Below are positions 18,224 through 27,586 of a stretch of DNA of 64,000 nt, piece after piece. The notes under the pieces are model-generated. The model saw only the letters and a program-made list of their open reading frames with translations, searched no databases and was not told the origin of the DNA. This DNA is from Pseudopontixanthobacter vadosimaris (lineage in GTDB: Bacteria; Pseudomonadota; Alphaproteobacteria; Sphingomonadales; Sphingomonadaceae), in contig NZ_JABASZ010000037.1 in assembly GCF_012979275.1 (NCBI RefSeq), positions 142,954-206,953 of the forward strand, read 5' to 3'. The position numbers were made by a program, and so were the translations under genes. How positions within the stretch are numbered: position 1 is the first letter of the stretch; each line of letters opens with the position of its first letter.

Positions 18224-19462
18224 TCAGACATCGTCGGCGCTGATCATCTCTGCGCGGTCGATCTCACCCGTCATGGACGCGACCGTCATGGTGATCGCGG
18301 CATCGCCCGAGACATTGGTAACGGTCCGCATCATGTCCATGATCCTGTCGACGCCTGCAACCAGGGCGATGGTTTCCAGCGGCACGCCGACCGCGCCGAA
18401 CACCAGCGCCATCATGATGAGGCCCGCCCCCGGAATACCGGCTGCGCCAATGGCACCGGCGGTGGCGAGGATCGAGATCATGAAATAGTCGCCCCAGTCG
18501 AGAGACACCCCGAACACCTGCGCGCCGAACAACGTGGCAAGGCCGAGATACATCGCCGTGCCGTTCATGTTCACCGTGGCGCCCAGCGATACGACGAAGC
18601 TGGACACGCTGGGCGACACGCCCAGGTTGCGCTGGGTGCAGCGCAGCGTCACCGGCAGGGTCGCATTGCTCGACGCCGTGGAATAGGCCACCGCCATCGC
18701 ATCGATGATGCCGCGGAAAAAGTCGCGCACCGGCAGGCGGGCGAGGAATTTCACCATGGCCGAATACATGACGAAGATGATGATGAGGCAGCCGAGGTAG
18801 TTCAGCCCCACCAGCTTGGCGAGGGCGATCAGCGCATCGGACCCTTGTGTGCCCGCCACCCAGGCCATCAGCGCGAACACCCCGAAGGGCGTCAGTTCCA
18901 TCACCACCGCCGTGACCTTCTGCATGACGATGGAGCCGGAATCGAAGATCCGGGCGACAGGTTCGCCGTCCTTCTCCGCCATCAATATGCCGATGCCGAT
19001 GAGCATGGCGAAGACGATCAGCGGCAGGACGTTCACATCGGCCATGACCTGAACCGGGCTTTGCGGAACGATGGACAGGAGCATGTCGCGCCAGCCGGTA
19101 TCCTGCGGTTCGGGGATCGCGCCGCGTTCGATGCTGCCGACATCCAGCCCCGAACCGGGGGCGAGCAGCGTTCCCATCAGGAGGCCCAGCCACACGGCGA
19201 TCTGCCCGGTGACGATAAACAGCAGCGCGGCGCGTCCGCCGACGGAGCCCAGCTTCCGCAGATCGCCGATGGCTGCAACGCCTGCCACAAGGCTGAAGAA
19301 GATGAGCGGGACGACCAGCATCTTGATGAAGGCGATGAAAATATCGCCGATGATCTTGATGCTTTCCGCGCCCGGACCCCAGACGAGGCCGGTGACGATG
19401 CCGAGCGCGAGGGCGGCGACGACCCGCTGCCACAGGGGGATTGCGAACCATTTACGTGTCAT
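18224..19462 (-). CDS. Dicarboxylate/amino acid:cation symporter (DAACS family)
   Basis: This 412-residue secondary transporter of the GltP/DctA/SLC1 fold imports C4-dicarboxylates or acidic amino acids with Na+ or H+. It shows eight hydrophobic segments and the two hairpin loops. TASSNATLPVTLRC matches the serine-rich HP1 motif, and GATVNMNGTAMY is the conserved NMDGT-like motif of helix 7, with Asn in place of the Asp. The substrate cannot be set from sequence. The gene stands alone, 113 bp from dapE. Confidence 0.9.
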   Translation of the reverse strand: MTRKWFAIPLWQRVVAALALGIVTGLVWGPGAESIKIIGDIFIAFIKMLVVPLIFFSLVAGVAAIGDLRKLGSVGGRAALLFIVTGQIAVWLGLLMGTLLAPGSGLDVGSIERGAIPEPQDTGWRDMLLSIVPQSPVQVMADVNVLPLIVFAMLIGIGILMAEKDGEPVARIFDSGSIVMQKVTAVVMELTPFGVFALMAWVAGTQGSDALIALAKLVGLNYLGCLIIIFVMYSAMVKFLARLPVRDFFRGIIDAMAVAYSTASSNATLPVTLRCTQRNLGVSPSVSSFVVSLGATVNMNGTAMYLGLATLFGAQVFGVSLDWGDYFMISILATAGAIGAAGIPGAGLIMMALVFGAVGVPLETIALVAGVDRIMDMMRTVTNVSGDAAITMTVASMTGEIDRAEMISADDV

Positions 19463-19575
19463 TCTGCGGTCATTCCCCCATCGCAGGCGACCGTGCGCCC
19501 GGCGCTCGCATCGCTCTCGTCCCTGGCCTTCTGCCCATGTGCGGGCAATAGCGCAAGGCGGGCTGCCGCTGCCGC

Positions 19576-20751
19576 TTACGAAGCGAGCGCTGCCTGCACG
19601 ATACGCCGGTAGATCCGCGTCAACGTCAACAGATCGTCCACGGCCACGGCTTCGTCACGCTTGTGCATGGTTGCGTTCACAAGGCCGAATTCGATGACCG
19701 GGCACAGGTCCTTGAGGAAGCGCGCGTCGGAGGTGCCGCCGCTGGTGCTCGCCTCGGGGCGGACGCCGGTTTCGGCCTCGACCGCCGAGGCCACCAGTTC
19801 GGAAAACTCGCCCGGCAAGGTGAGGAAGCTCTCGCCGGAAATGATCGCCTTCGCACTGCCGCCATGGCGAACAGCCACCTCCTCCACCCGGCGCACCAGT
19901 TCCTCGCCGCGATGCAGATCGTTGAAGCGGATGGAGATACGCGCTTCGGCGCGGGCAGGGATCACATTATGCGCCGGGTTGCCGACGGCCATGTCGGTGA
20001 TTTCCAGATTGGAAGGCTGAAACCAGTCCGTGCCTTCATCCAGCACCAGCGCCTGCAATTCGGCGAGCATGGCGACCAGCGGCGGAATGGGATTGTCCGC
20101 CAGATGCGGATAGGCGACATGGCCCTGCACCCCCTCGACCGTGAGCCAGATGTTGACCGAGCCGCGACGGCCGATCTTCATCATGTCGCCCAGCCGGTTT
20201 ACCGAGGTCGGCTCTCCCACCAGGCACAGGTCCGGCATGTCTCCGGCGGCGCGGATATGATCGATCAGAGCGCGGGTGCCGTATAGCGCCGGCCCTTCCT
20301 CGTCCCCGGTGATGATGAAGCTGATCGTGCCTGTTTCGGCAGGAATATCCGCCACCGCCGCCGCCATGGCAGCGATCGAACCCTTCATGTCCACGGCGCC
20401 CCGGCCGAACAGCAGATCGCCGCCCGGAGCCTGACGTATTTCCGGCGCGAAGGGGCCGCTTGCCCAGCCCTCACCCGGTGGAACCACATCGAGATGACCG
20501 GCGAAGGCGAAATGGCGCGAGCCTGCCGGGCCTGTGCGGATCGCGAACAGATTCTCGACCGGACCGTCGGGTGCCTCACCGGCAATGAAGCGATGGACCG
20601 CAAAGCCTTGCGGTTCCAGCAGACCAGCCATGACATCGAAAACGCGTCCCACGGCCGGTGTGACGCTGGGCACAATCATCAGCGCCACGGCATTTTCGAG
20701 AGCGCCCATGCTCCTGTCGCCAGCGGGCACGCTGTCCGAAACGGTCGCCAT
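19576..20751 (-). CDS. dapE: Succinyl-diaminopimelate desuccinylase DapE
   Basis: This M20-family dimetal hydrolase releases LL-DAP from N-succinyl-LL-DAP in lysine and peptidoglycan synthesis. The 391-residue protein has metal ligands in FAGHLDVVPPG, the catalytic Glu in GDEEGPALYG, and the C-terminal TSGGTSDARF segment specific to DapE. Its ATG (20749-20751) overlaps the stop of the upstream GST gene (TGATG), so the two are co-transcribed. The N-terminal 14 residues before the ALENAVALM helix are somewhat longer than usual. Confidence 0.94.
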   Translation of the reverse strand: MATVSDSVPAGDRSMGALENAVALMIVPSVTPAVGRVFDVMAGLLEPQGFAVHRFIAGEAPDGPVENLFAIRTGPAGSRHFAFAGHLDVVPPGEGWASGPFAPEIRQAPGGDLLFGRGAVDMKGSIAAMAAAVADIPAETGTISFIITGDEEGPALYGTRALIDHIRAAGDMPDLCLVGEPTSVNRLGDMMKIGRRGSVNIWLTVEGVQGHVAYPHLADNPIPPLVAMLAELQALVLDEGTDWFQPSNLEITDMAVGNPAHNVIPARAEARISIRFNDLHRGEELVRRVEEVAVRHGGSAKAIISGESFLTLPGEFSELVASAVEAETGVRPEASTSGGTSDARFLKDLCPVIEFGLVNATMHKRDEAVAVDDLLTLTRIYRRIVQAALAS

Positions 20752-21413
20752 CAGGCCGGCATGCCTTCATATTGCGCCAGAACCCAGTCCTCATCCTCGG
20801 CCGCCGCGATCCAGCCCTGCATCCATTCATGCTCCCATACCGCCTGCATGTAGGCCTGCGCGAAGCCTGGAACGCCGATACCATAGGTCAGGAAACGGCT
20901 GACGACGGGAGCGTAGAATATATCCGCCGCGCCGAAGGTGCCGAACAGGAACGGCCCGCTGGTGCCGAACCGCGCCCGCGCCTCCGCCCAGAGTTGCAGG
21001 ATGCGGACGATGTCATCACGGCAGTCCTGCGAAAGCTGTGCATTCTCCACCCGCCGCCGGATGTTCATCGGGCATTCGGCGCGCAGCGAGCGATAGGAGG
21101 AATGCATCTCCGCCACGAGGGAACGGGCCATGCCGCGCGCCGAATCCTCCTTGGGCCAGAAGCGGTCGCGCCCGACCTTGTCGCCGAGATATTCGAGGAT
21201 GGCCAGGCTGTCCCAGATGACGGTCTCGCCATCCCACAGGATCGGCACCTTGCCCGATGGCATGATGTCTTCGGACGTCTGCTTGGCATGGTCCCATTCC
21301 TCGCCGCCGATATTCACCGTCAGTTCCTCGAAGGACAGGCCCGACTGCTTCATCGCCAGCCAGCCGCGCAGGCTCCAGCTGGAATAATTCTTGTTGCCGA
21401 TAATCAGCTTCAT
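20751..21413 (-). CDS. Glutathione S-transferase family protein
   Basis: This 220-residue GST has a thioredoxin-like N-terminal domain: MKLIIGNKNYSSWSLRGWLAM with a Ser-rich catalytic loop, GKVPILWDGE with the cis-Pro, and the GSH-binding DSLAILEYL. An all-helical C-terminal domain follows. The sub-family resembles the YfcF/Zeta-like single-substrate GSTs. The substrate is unknown. It is translationally coupled to dapE; a functional link is not evident. Confidence 0.85.
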   Translation of the reverse strand: MKLIIGNKNYSSWSLRGWLAMKQSGLSFEELTVNIGGEEWDHAKQTSEDIMPSGKVPILWDGETVIWDSLAILEYLGDKVGRDRFWPKEDSARGMARSLVAEMHSSYRSLRAECPMNIRRRVENAQLSQDCRDDIVRILQLWAEARARFGTSGPFLFGTFGAADIFYAPVVSRFLTYGIGVPGFAQAYMQAVWEHEWMQGWIAAAEDEDWVLAQYEGMPA

Positions 21414-21575
21414 CCGAATCTCGCCCCGTCGCCCTGACGCATCACTGCCCGATCATTGAAACGGACATTCCGGCATGGTGCCGGCTGCATATCTGTCCCG
21501 CCGGGTTAGAGAAGGCGAAGCGGCCTGTCGAGGAAGCAGTGGTTGCGATCCGGGCGCAGGCGTTTCCGAGCGCCT

Positions 21576-22253
21576 TCAGATGCCTGCATCGGCCAGGATG
21601 GCGGCCCGCAGTTCGGGGATGCCCAGACCCTTCTCGGCGCTGGTCAGATGCAGGACGGGAAAGGCGGCCGGATGCTTGCGCGCTTCGTCGGCGACTTTCG
21701 CCGCCACCTCATCCAGCGCGCTGGCCTTGATCTTGTCCGCCTTGGTCAGCACGATACGGTAGCCGACGGCGGTTTCATCGAGCATCCGCATCATCTCGCG
21801 GTCGACATCCTTCAGCCCGTGGCGGCTGTCGACCAGCACCAGCGTGCGGTTCAGCACCTGCCGCCCTTTCAGATAGGTGCGGACCAGCGCCTTCCACCGA
21901 TCCACCACCTTGGGCGGCGCCTTGGCGAAGCCGTAGCCCGGCATGTCGACCAGCCGGAACCGCGTCGGTTCACCCACCTCGAAGAAATTGAGTTCCTGCG
22001 TCCGCCCCGGCGTAACCGAAGCGCGGGCGATGGCCTTGCGGCCCACCAGCGCGTTGAGCAGCGAACTCTTGCCCACGTTCGATCGCCCGGAAAAGGCGAT
22101 TTCCGGCACGGTCGGTTCCGGCAGGAATTTCAGCTGCGGGGCGGACAGGAGGAAATCGACCCGGCCCGAAAACAGCTTCGCCGCCTGCCGCGCCAGTTCG
22201 GCCCGCTCGCGCGCCTCCCGCTCTTCGCGTAGTGCTTCTTCCTCGGGCGTCAT
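21576..22253 (-). CDS. engB: Ribosome biogenesis GTPase EngB (YsxC/YihA)
   Basis: EngB is an essential GTPase for large-subunit assembly. The 225-residue protein has G1 SGRSNVGKSSLLNAL, G2-like TPGRTQELNFF, G3 DMPGYGFA and G4 LTKADK. The start ATG 22253 overlaps the yidC stop by 4 bp (ATGA). The N-terminal 30 residues are highly charged (Glu/Arg). It belongs to the rpmH-rnpA-yidD-yidC-engB cluster. Confidence 0.94.
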   Translation of the reverse strand: MTPEEEALREEREARERAELARQAAKLFSGRVDFLLSAPQLKFLPEPTVPEIAFSGRSNVGKSSLLNALVGRKAIARASVTPGRTQELNFFEVGEPTRFRLVDMPGYGFAKAPPKVVDRWKALVRTYLKGRQVLNRTLVLVDSRHGLKDVDREMMRMLDETAVGYRIVLTKADKIKASALDEVAAKVADEARKHPAAFPVLHLTSAEKGLGIPELRAAILADAGI

Positions 22254-24085
22254 GCCTTGCTCTTGCCCTTGTCCCTGGCTGCGCCTGTTGCTGGCGATTC
22301 CTTCTCGCGCAGCTTGTCCTCGCGGTCCTTTTCCGCCTGCGCGCGCAATTGCGGGTGCTTGGAATAAAGGTATTTCTGCTGCGCCAGTGTCAGGATATTG
22401 GACGTCGTCCAGTACAGCAGCAGACCGGCGGCAAAGGGTGCCATCACGAACATCAGCACCCAGGGCATGATGTTGAACAATTGCTGCTGCACGGGATCGG
22501 TCATCGCCGGGTTCAGGCGGAAGGTCAGCCACATGGTGAAGCCGAGCAGCACCGCCAGCACGCCGATGGCAAGGAAGCTGGGCGGGGTGAAGGGCAACAG
22601 GCCGAACAGGTTGAGGATGGTCGCCGGATCGGGCGCGGACAGATCCTGGATCCACAGCACGAACGGCTTATGCCGCATCTCGATCGCCAGGATCAGCACC
22701 TTGTAAAGGGCGAAGAATACCGGAATTTGCAGCAGCATCGGAAGACACCCGGCCAGCGGATTGACGCCTTCCGACTTGTACAGCGCCATGATCTCCTGCT
22801 GCTGTTTCTGCTTGTCGTCCTTGTAGCGTTCCTGCAGCGCCTTCATCTTCGGCTGAATCGCCTTCATCGCCGCCATCGAGGCAAAGCCCTTCTGCGCGAT
22901 GGGGAACATCAGCCCGCGAATGATGACAGTCAGCAGGATGATCGCGACGCCGAAATTGCCGACCAGATCGTATAGCAGGCGCAGCAGCCAGAAGATCGGC
23001 TTCTCGAACCAGCGGAACCAGCCCCAGTCGATCGCCAGGCCGAATTTTTCGACACCCGCATCTTCATAGACGTCGAGAACGGCGCTTTCCTTGGCACCCG
23101 CGAACAGGCGGGTGGTGCGCGTCACCTGCTGGCCCGACTGGATGACCACCGGTTCGTAGATGACATCGGCGCGGAAGATGTTGTTGCCGAGCGAACGGAA
23201 ATCGGCCTCTGGCGAGGCGCCGTCCTGCGGGATGAGCGCACCGAGCCAGTAGATGTCGGTAAACCCGATCCAATGCGCCCGGCCTTCGCCCGACGCCCGG
23301 CGTGCTTCGGCAAGATCGTCGTAATCGGGGCCGAATTGCACACCATCGCCAAACGCGCCGATAGGGCCGGAATGGATGGTCCAGGTGTCGACGCTGGCGG
23401 TGCGGTCCGTGCGGTTGAGCGTCGCGAAAGGCTGCAGGGCCACCGCGCCGCCGCCGGTGTTGGCGACAGTCTGCTGCGCCGTGATCATGTAATAGCGGTC
23501 GATCGACAGGGTGATGGTGAAGAGCTGGCCCTGCCCGTTGTTCCAGCGCAGCGTGACCGGCGAATCCACGGCCAGAGGCCCGCCGCTCGCCTGCCAGCGG
23601 GTGCGTGCATCGGGCACGCGGATATTGCCGCCACCCGCATCGGCTACCCAGCCGAACTGCGCGAATTGCTGCGCCGGCGTTCCTGCCGGGCTGAAGATGC
23701 GGATGGGGCCGCTATCATCATCCACGGTTTCCCGGTGCGTCTTGAGCACGATATCGTCGATGCGCGCACCGACGGGATTGATCGAGCCGGCAATGCGCGG
23801 CGCATCGATCGGCACGCGCGCCCCGTCGGCGAGCAGGGTTCCGATATCGGCGCGTTCCCGCGCGATGTCCGCAGGATCGCTCAGGCCGCCTTCGCGCGTG
23901 TGAATGGCCGGGGCCGCCCCGCCATCACCATCGGCGAGCAAGGCGCGGTCGGCGGGCACATCCTCGCGCTGTGCCTGTCCCACCGTGGCGGGCTGCGGAT
24001 AGAACTGGCTCATCGCCAGTTCCCAGCCGAGCAGCATCAGGCCGCACAGAACGACGGCCATGATGATATTGCGCTGATTGTCCAA
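22250..24085 (-). CDS. yidC: Membrane protein insertase YidC
   Basis: YidC inserts and folds inner-membrane proteins, alone or with SecYEG. The 611-residue protein has an N-terminal signal anchor (NIIMAVVLCGLMLLGWELAM), a large periplasmic domain (residues about 60-350) and five C-terminal helices starting at WFEKPIFWLLRLLYDL with the conserved MFPIAQKGFASM region. The C-terminus is Lys-rich for ribosome contact. The start appears to be TTG at 24085, giving MDNQRN; no ATG lies nearby in frame, and the ribosome-binding site is weak. Confidence 0.95.
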   Translation of the reverse strand: MDNQRNIIMAVVLCGLMLLGWELAMSQFYPQPATVGQAQREDVPADRALLADGDGGAAPAIHTREGGLSDPADIARERADIGTLLADGARVPIDAPRIAGSINPVGARIDDIVLKTHRETVDDDSGPIRIFSPAGTPAQQFAQFGWVADAGGGNIRVPDARTRWQASGGPLAVDSPVTLRWNNGQGQLFTITLSIDRYYMITAQQTVANTGGGAVALQPFATLNRTDRTASVDTWTIHSGPIGAFGDGVQFGPDYDDLAEARRASGEGRAHWIGFTDIYWLGALIPQDGASPEADFRSLGNNIFRADVIYEPVVIQSGQQVTRTTRLFAGAKESAVLDVYEDAGVEKFGLAIDWGWFRWFEKPIFWLLRLLYDLVGNFGVAIILLTVIIRGLMFPIAQKGFASMAAMKAIQPKMKALQERYKDDKQKQQQEIMALYKSEGVNPLAGCLPMLLQIPVFFALYKVLILAIEMRHKPFVLWIQDLSAPDPATILNLFGLLPFTPPSFLAIGVLAVLLGFTMWLTFRLNPAMTDPVQQQLFNIMPWVLMFVMAPFAAGLLLYWTTSNILTLAQQKYLYSKHPQLRAQAEKDREDKLREKESPATGAARDKGKSKA

Positions 24086-24124
24086 GGTAACCGGTCCCGT
24101 CAGAAGTCTTGATTGGGCGATGCC

Positions 24125-24334
24125 CTAGGGCACCGGATCATATCCATGGCCCCCCCATGGATGGCAGCGCATTATACGCTTCGTCGCCAGCCAGCTACCC
24201 TTGATTGCGCCATATTTGCCCAGCGCCTCGATCGCATATTGCGAGCAGGAGGGCGCGAAGCGGCACGACGGCGGCAAAACGCGCGAGGGGCCGATCTGCC
24301 ATAGCCGCGCGAGAAGGATGAGAGCCTGTTTCAT
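24125..24334 (-). CDS. yidD: Membrane protein insertion efficiency factor YidD
   Basis: This 69-residue protein shows the YidD hallmark [25 protein letters not shown] and the closing [13 protein letters not shown]. It is a small membrane-associated partner of YidC. ATG 24334 ([12 protein letters not shown]) is preferred; the open frame upstream is rnpA shadow. It sits in the conserved position between rnpA and yidC. Confidence 0.93.
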   Translation of the reverse strand: MKQALILLARLWQIGPSRVLPPSCRFAPSCSQYAIEALGKYGAIKGSWLATKRIMRCHPWGGHGYDPVP

Positions 24335-24389
24335 GTCTGCCGTCCATAGCGGAAAATGCGGATCGTTCCACTCGGCCCGGAAACGGGCA

Positions 24390-24821
24390 TCAGCGCCGCG
24401 ATTTGCGCGACCGGGACCGGCCACCGCGCGGCGGGTCGCCCTTGCCCTCGCGGAGGCGTTCCAGCGCAGCGTCCAGTTCGGCGCGCAGCATGGCGAAATC
24501 CCGTTCGACACCGCCGTCGCGGCCGATGAGAACATGATCGTGGTCGGCAAGGCCGCCTTCCGGCAAGGCGGATCGCAGCAACTCGCGGAAACGCCGCTTC
24601 ATCCGGTTGCGGATAACGGCGTTGCCGATGCGCTTGGTCACGGTAATCCCGTAACGCTTGCCCTTCCCGCCATTGGCATGCGCGAGCAGCACGAAGCCGG
24701 GCCGCGCCACCCGCATCCCGCGATTGGCGGCAAGGAAATCGGAACGTTTGCGGATAATCGCCGGCGCTTGCCCGGACGGCGATGCGCCGACCGCCGGATC
24801 AGGAATTTCCGATACGCTCAA
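24390..24821 (-). CDS. rnpA: Ribonuclease P protein component
   Basis: RnpA is the protein partner of RNase P RNA in tRNA 5' maturation. The 143-residue protein includes [40 protein letters not shown] (the basic RNR motif) and a Gly/Arg-rich tail. The start is probably TTG 24821, since the essential N-terminal strand precedes the first ATG. The 86-bp gap to rpmH is conserved in the cluster. Confidence 0.93.
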   Translation of the reverse strand: MSVSEIPDPAVGASPSGQAPAIIRKRSDFLAANRGMRVARPGFVLLAHANGGKGKRYGITVTKRIGNAVIRNRMKRRFRELLRSALPEGGLADHDHVLIGRDGGVERDFAMLRAELDAALERLREGKGDPPRGGRSRSRKSRR

Positions 24822-24907
24822 ATCAGCCGGCGAATCTACGAAGACAGTTACAGACCGGCGTCGAAGCGAACTCCGTCACCGAACCGGCTAGCATCACACC
24901 GCGCAGA

Positions 24908-25042
24908 TCAGGCGCAGAGATTCTTCCGGCCGCGGCGGCGACGATTGCGCAGCACCTTGCGGCCACCGGGGGTCGCCTTGCGGGCGAAAAAGCCGTGGCG
25001 CCGCTGGCGCACGAGATTGCTGGGCTGGAATGTCCGCTTCAT
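24908..25042 (-). CDS. rpmH: 50S ribosomal protein L34
   Basis: This 44-residue, very basic protein ([20 protein letters not shown] to RGRKNLCA) is L34 of the large subunit. ATG 25042 is the standard start. It is the first gene of the rpmH-rnpA-yidD-yidC-engB string, and its leader contains a perfect 9-bp inverted repeat at 25064-25088. Confidence 0.96.
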   Translation of the reverse strand: MKRTFQPSNLVRQRRHGFFARKATPGGRKVLRNRRRRGRKNLCA

Positions 25043-25063
25043 AACGTCCTCGAAAATATGGCG

Positions 25064-25088
25064 ATGGTGCGGATTGTCCCCGCACCAT
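25064..25088. repeat. Inverted repeat in the rpmH leader
   Basis: ATGGTGCGG and CCGCACCAT form a perfect 9-bp inverted repeat with a 7-bp loop, 22 bp upstream of rpmH. No run of U follows on the rpmH strand, so a plain terminator is unlikely. It could be a leader hairpin or a terminator for the upstream gene. Confidence 0.5.
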
Positions 25089-25148
25089 GAAACAAGCAAA
25101 TGAAAATGGCCGCCCCTGCAGAAGGCGACCCCTGTATGCTGCGCGCAA

Positions 25149-25904
25149 CTACTGCAGCGGCGCGCCGGAGTCAAGATAGCCGCGGCGCAGCGCGGAGCCC
25201 GCCCCCGCGATATCCGCTTTCGCCAGGGTAACACCCTGCTCCGGCTGCAACCAGCGGCGCATCTCGCCCCCGGTAAGCCATAGCGCATCTTCGAACCCGA
25301 CCGAATTGGTCATGGCGTAAAAGGCCTGCGCCTGCCCGGGCGAAAAGCCCATTTCCTCGTAATAGTCGAGATAGAACCGATGTTCGCGCGCCTGTGCGGG
25401 AAAATCCGCCGCCTGCCGACCTTCGGCATCCATCCATGCATGAACGGCAAATTCCGCACCCTCGGCAATCTGCCGCTGCGCCCCGGCCAGGAACAATTCG
25501 ACAGCGCCGGACCGAACCGAACCGCCGCGCGGGACCGATGTGGCGATACCGCGCGCGCGAATCATCCGTCCCAGCTCGAAATTGGCGGTATCGTGGTCGG
25601 TCCCGGGGCACTCGACCATCTCGAGAACCGCTATTCCGGGATGATCGCGCAGCAGGGCCGCAAACTGGGCGGGACTGTGTTCATCGGTAACGTCCAGCAG
25701 AGCCACCCGCCGGTGGTCAAGCACCTGGAATGGCCCGTATCGCTGCTGCTGCTGCGCGCCCGCTTGTGCCGCGCCCATTTCGGCCGGGGTCGCCTGCGCC
25801 GGTGCCGCACCATTCGCGGCGATGGACGCCACTCCGGTCAGCGGCGATGCCGCAGCGACAAAGGTGAGCAGGTAAGAGCCGGATTTCCACATGAGGCAAA
25901 GCAT
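25149..25904 (-). CDS. Secreted ClpP/crotonase-fold protein (COG3904-like)
   Basis: This 251-residue protein has a signal-peptide-like N-terminus (cleavage probably near GAAPAQA) and then a domain that looks like the periplasmic ClpP-like proteins of COG3904. Visible parts are [36 protein letters not shown], a Ser in [19 protein letters not shown], a His in FAVHAW, and a late [18 protein letters not shown] segment. Function is unknown; a protease-like role is inferred only from fold. ATG 25892 is an alternative start. The downstream neighbour on the strand is rpmH. Confidence 0.55.
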   Translation of the reverse strand: MLCLMWKSGSYLLTFVAAASPLTGVASIAANGAAPAQATPAEMGAAQAGAQQQQRYGPFQVLDHRRVALLDVTDEHSPAQFAALLRDHPGIAVLEMVECPGTDHDTANFELGRMIRARGIATSVPRGGSVRSGAVELFLAGAQRQIAEGAEFAVHAWMDAEGRQAADFPAQAREHRFYLDYYEEMGFSPGQAQAFYAMTNSVGFEDALWLTGGEMRRWLQPEQGVTLAKADIAGAGSALRRGYLDSGAPLQ

Positions 25905-26072
25905 GGCTGCAAAGCCCTTGCCGAAACCCCAAGCGAAATGCTTTCCGGGCCGTTCACCAAAGCGGCATGCGTGATTTTACCCGCCGGCGGCACTGCGCCC
26001 CCTCGACCCGCTGGAACTTTGGCGGCAAAGGGCAGGGAAAGAGCCGACAGGCGTTTACAGGGGGAAGCGGGC

Positions 26073-27002
26073 ATGGTCGCCCTTATCGGCACGGTCGCCT
26101 ATCTGGGTCTGGAAGCCCGCAAGGTCGAGGTGCAATGCCAGATCGCCTCGGGCCTGCCGCGCTTTGCGGTCGTCGGGCTGGCGGACAAGGCCGTGGGCGA
26201 AAGCCGCGAGCGCGTGCAATCCGCGCTGTCCGCCATGGGCCTCGCCCTGCCGCCCAAGCGCATCACCATCAATCTGTCGCCGGCCGACCTGCCCAAGGAA
26301 GGGTCGCATTACGATCTGCCCATCGCGCTGGCCCTGCTGGCGGCCATGGGCGTGTGCGATGCCGAACAGATGGCGGATTGGGTAGCGGTGGGCGAGCTGG
26401 CGCTGGATGGGCGCATCGTCGCATCGCCCGGAGTCCTGCTGGCCGCGATGCATGCCGCGGAACAGGACGTCGGCCTGATCTGCCCCGCCGCGCAAGGGGC
26501 GGAAGCGCGCTGGGCCAGCGGCGTGCCGGTCTGCGCCGCGCCCGATCTCGTCAGCCTGCTCAATCATCTGAAAGGCACGCAGGCGCTGCCCGAACCGGCG
26601 CGGGGGGAGGTGGCACCAGCGCCTCCGGTGGCCGATCTGAAGCAGGTGAAGGGGCAGGAAACCGCCAAGCGCGGGCTGGAAATCGCCGCTGCCGGAGGGC
26701 ACAATCTGCTGATGAACGGACCGCCCGGTGCGGGCAAATCGCTGCTTGCGTCCTGCCTGCCCGGCATCCTGCCCGACCTGACTCCGTCGGAAGCGCTGGA
26801 AGTGTCGATGGTGCAGTCGGTCGCCGGAACTCTGGAAAACGGGCAGATCAGCCGCACCCGCCCCTTCCGCGCGCCGCATCATTCGGCCAGCATGGCCGCG
26901 CTCACCGGGGGCGGGCTGAAGGTGAAGCCGGGTGAGGTCAGCCTGGCGCATCTCGGCGTGCTGTTCCTTGACGAACTGCCGGAATTCCACGGCATTATGT
27001 AG
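26073..27002 (+). pseudogene. comM: comM (Mg-chelatase-like AAA+ helicase), 5' fragment, interrupted
   Basis: ComM/YifB is a hexameric helicase that promotes branch migration of transforming DNA. The fragment starts MVALIGTVAYLGLEARKVEVQ and keeps the N-terminal Lon-like domain (HYDLPIALALLAAMG), Walker A MNGPPGAGKSLLAS and Walker B VLFLDELPEF. Immediately after Walker B the frame enters the IS1595-type element at 26990, adds HGIM and stops at 27002. The remaining 3' part lies at 30103-30694. The 309-residue product lacks sensor and C-terminal parts and should be inactive. Confidence 0.95.
26982..26989. repeat. Target-site duplication, left copy
   Basis: GAATTCCA directly precedes the left inverted repeat and is repeated exactly at 30095-30102. 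Eight bp is the known duplication length for IS1595-family insertions. Confidence 0.9.
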
Positions 27003-27015
27003 CAAGCGCACCAAA
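26990..27015 (+). repeat. Left terminal inverted repeat of the element
   Basis: Twenty-six bases beginning CGGCATTATGTAGCAAGC are the exact reverse complement of 30069-30094. Weaker similarity (ATTACGG core) continues about 12 bp inward. Confidence 0.93.
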
Positions 27016-27057
27016 TGAATTACGGACGCATCGCGACCGCTGCGCTATGCATCGCGG

Positions 27058-27492
27058 ATGGTTACAACGCACGCAATCACCGCCCTGCGCGATAAGCGGG
27101 GAGAACTCGCCGGATCGATCGACGCCCTCCAGGACCAGCTCCGCCAGGCATTCATCGACATGGACCACATAGACGCGACCCTGCGCATGTTTCAGCCAGA
27201 CATAGAGCTAGACGAAATCAAGCCTAAGCCCCTCCCTCCGCGCCACAGGGCGTTCAAGGGACAGGTAACGCGGGCGATCCTCGCCATGCTGCGCAAAGAG
27301 GGTCCCATGGACGCAAAGGCGATCACGCTGCGTCTAATGGCCGAGCGGGAGCTAAACGTGAATGACAGCGGCCTACAGAAAGCCATGCACAAGCGGATAG
27401 GGGCGGCGCTGCGGAACTTGCGCGAGCGTACGCTGGTGCAGTCCGAACAGGGCAAGGGCGGGCTGTTGCGGTGGTCTATAGCAGGTAGCTGA
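27058..27492 (+). CDS. Passenger protein: coiled coil plus winged-helix-like domain
   Basis: The 144-residue protein has an N-terminal coiled coil (ALRDKRGELAGSIDALQDQL, then DMDHIDATLRMFQPDIEL), a KPLPPRHRAFKGQVTRAIL hinge and a C-terminal helix-rich domain (MDAKAITLRLMAERELNV, MHKRIGAALRNLRERTLV, GLLRWSI) that resembles a winged helix. Proteins of this shape are frequent beside alphaproteobacterial mobile elements, but I know of no assigned function. A DNA-binding role is inference. It is the first gene inside the left end, 42 bp from the inverted repeat, and its 3' end overlaps a small antisense frame. Confidence 0.75.
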   Translation: MVTTHAITALRDKRGELAGSIDALQDQLRQAFIDMDHIDATLRMFQPDIELDEIKPKPLPPRHRAFKGQVTRAILAMLRKEGPMDAKAITLRLMAERELNVNDSGLQKAMHKRIGAALRNLRERTLVQSEQGKGGLLRWSIAGS

Positions 27493-27556
27493 CCGCGCCC
27501 CATAACATGGCGAGGCTGAGGGCTAGAAGGGCGGCGAATTCGAGCTTGAGACGCAT
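27476..27556 (-). CDS. Possible 26-residue membrane peptide
   Basis: A short frame encodes MRLKLEFAALLALSLAMLWG followed by AVSYLL: two basic residues and then one continuous hydrophobic stretch, like a single-pass micropeptide. Its 3' end overlaps the 144-residue gene by 17 bp in antisense. No clear ribosome-binding site is visible, so expression is doubtful. Confidence 0.25.
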   Translation of the reverse strand: MRLKLEFAALLALSLAMLWGAVSYLL

Positions 27557-27586
27557 GGGGCGAGCATAAGCCCGCCCCACACTTAT

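Noticed and set aside
25380..26072. Upstream extension of the comM frame
   Set aside because: The family N-terminus begins at 26073; the extra residues overlap another gene antisense.
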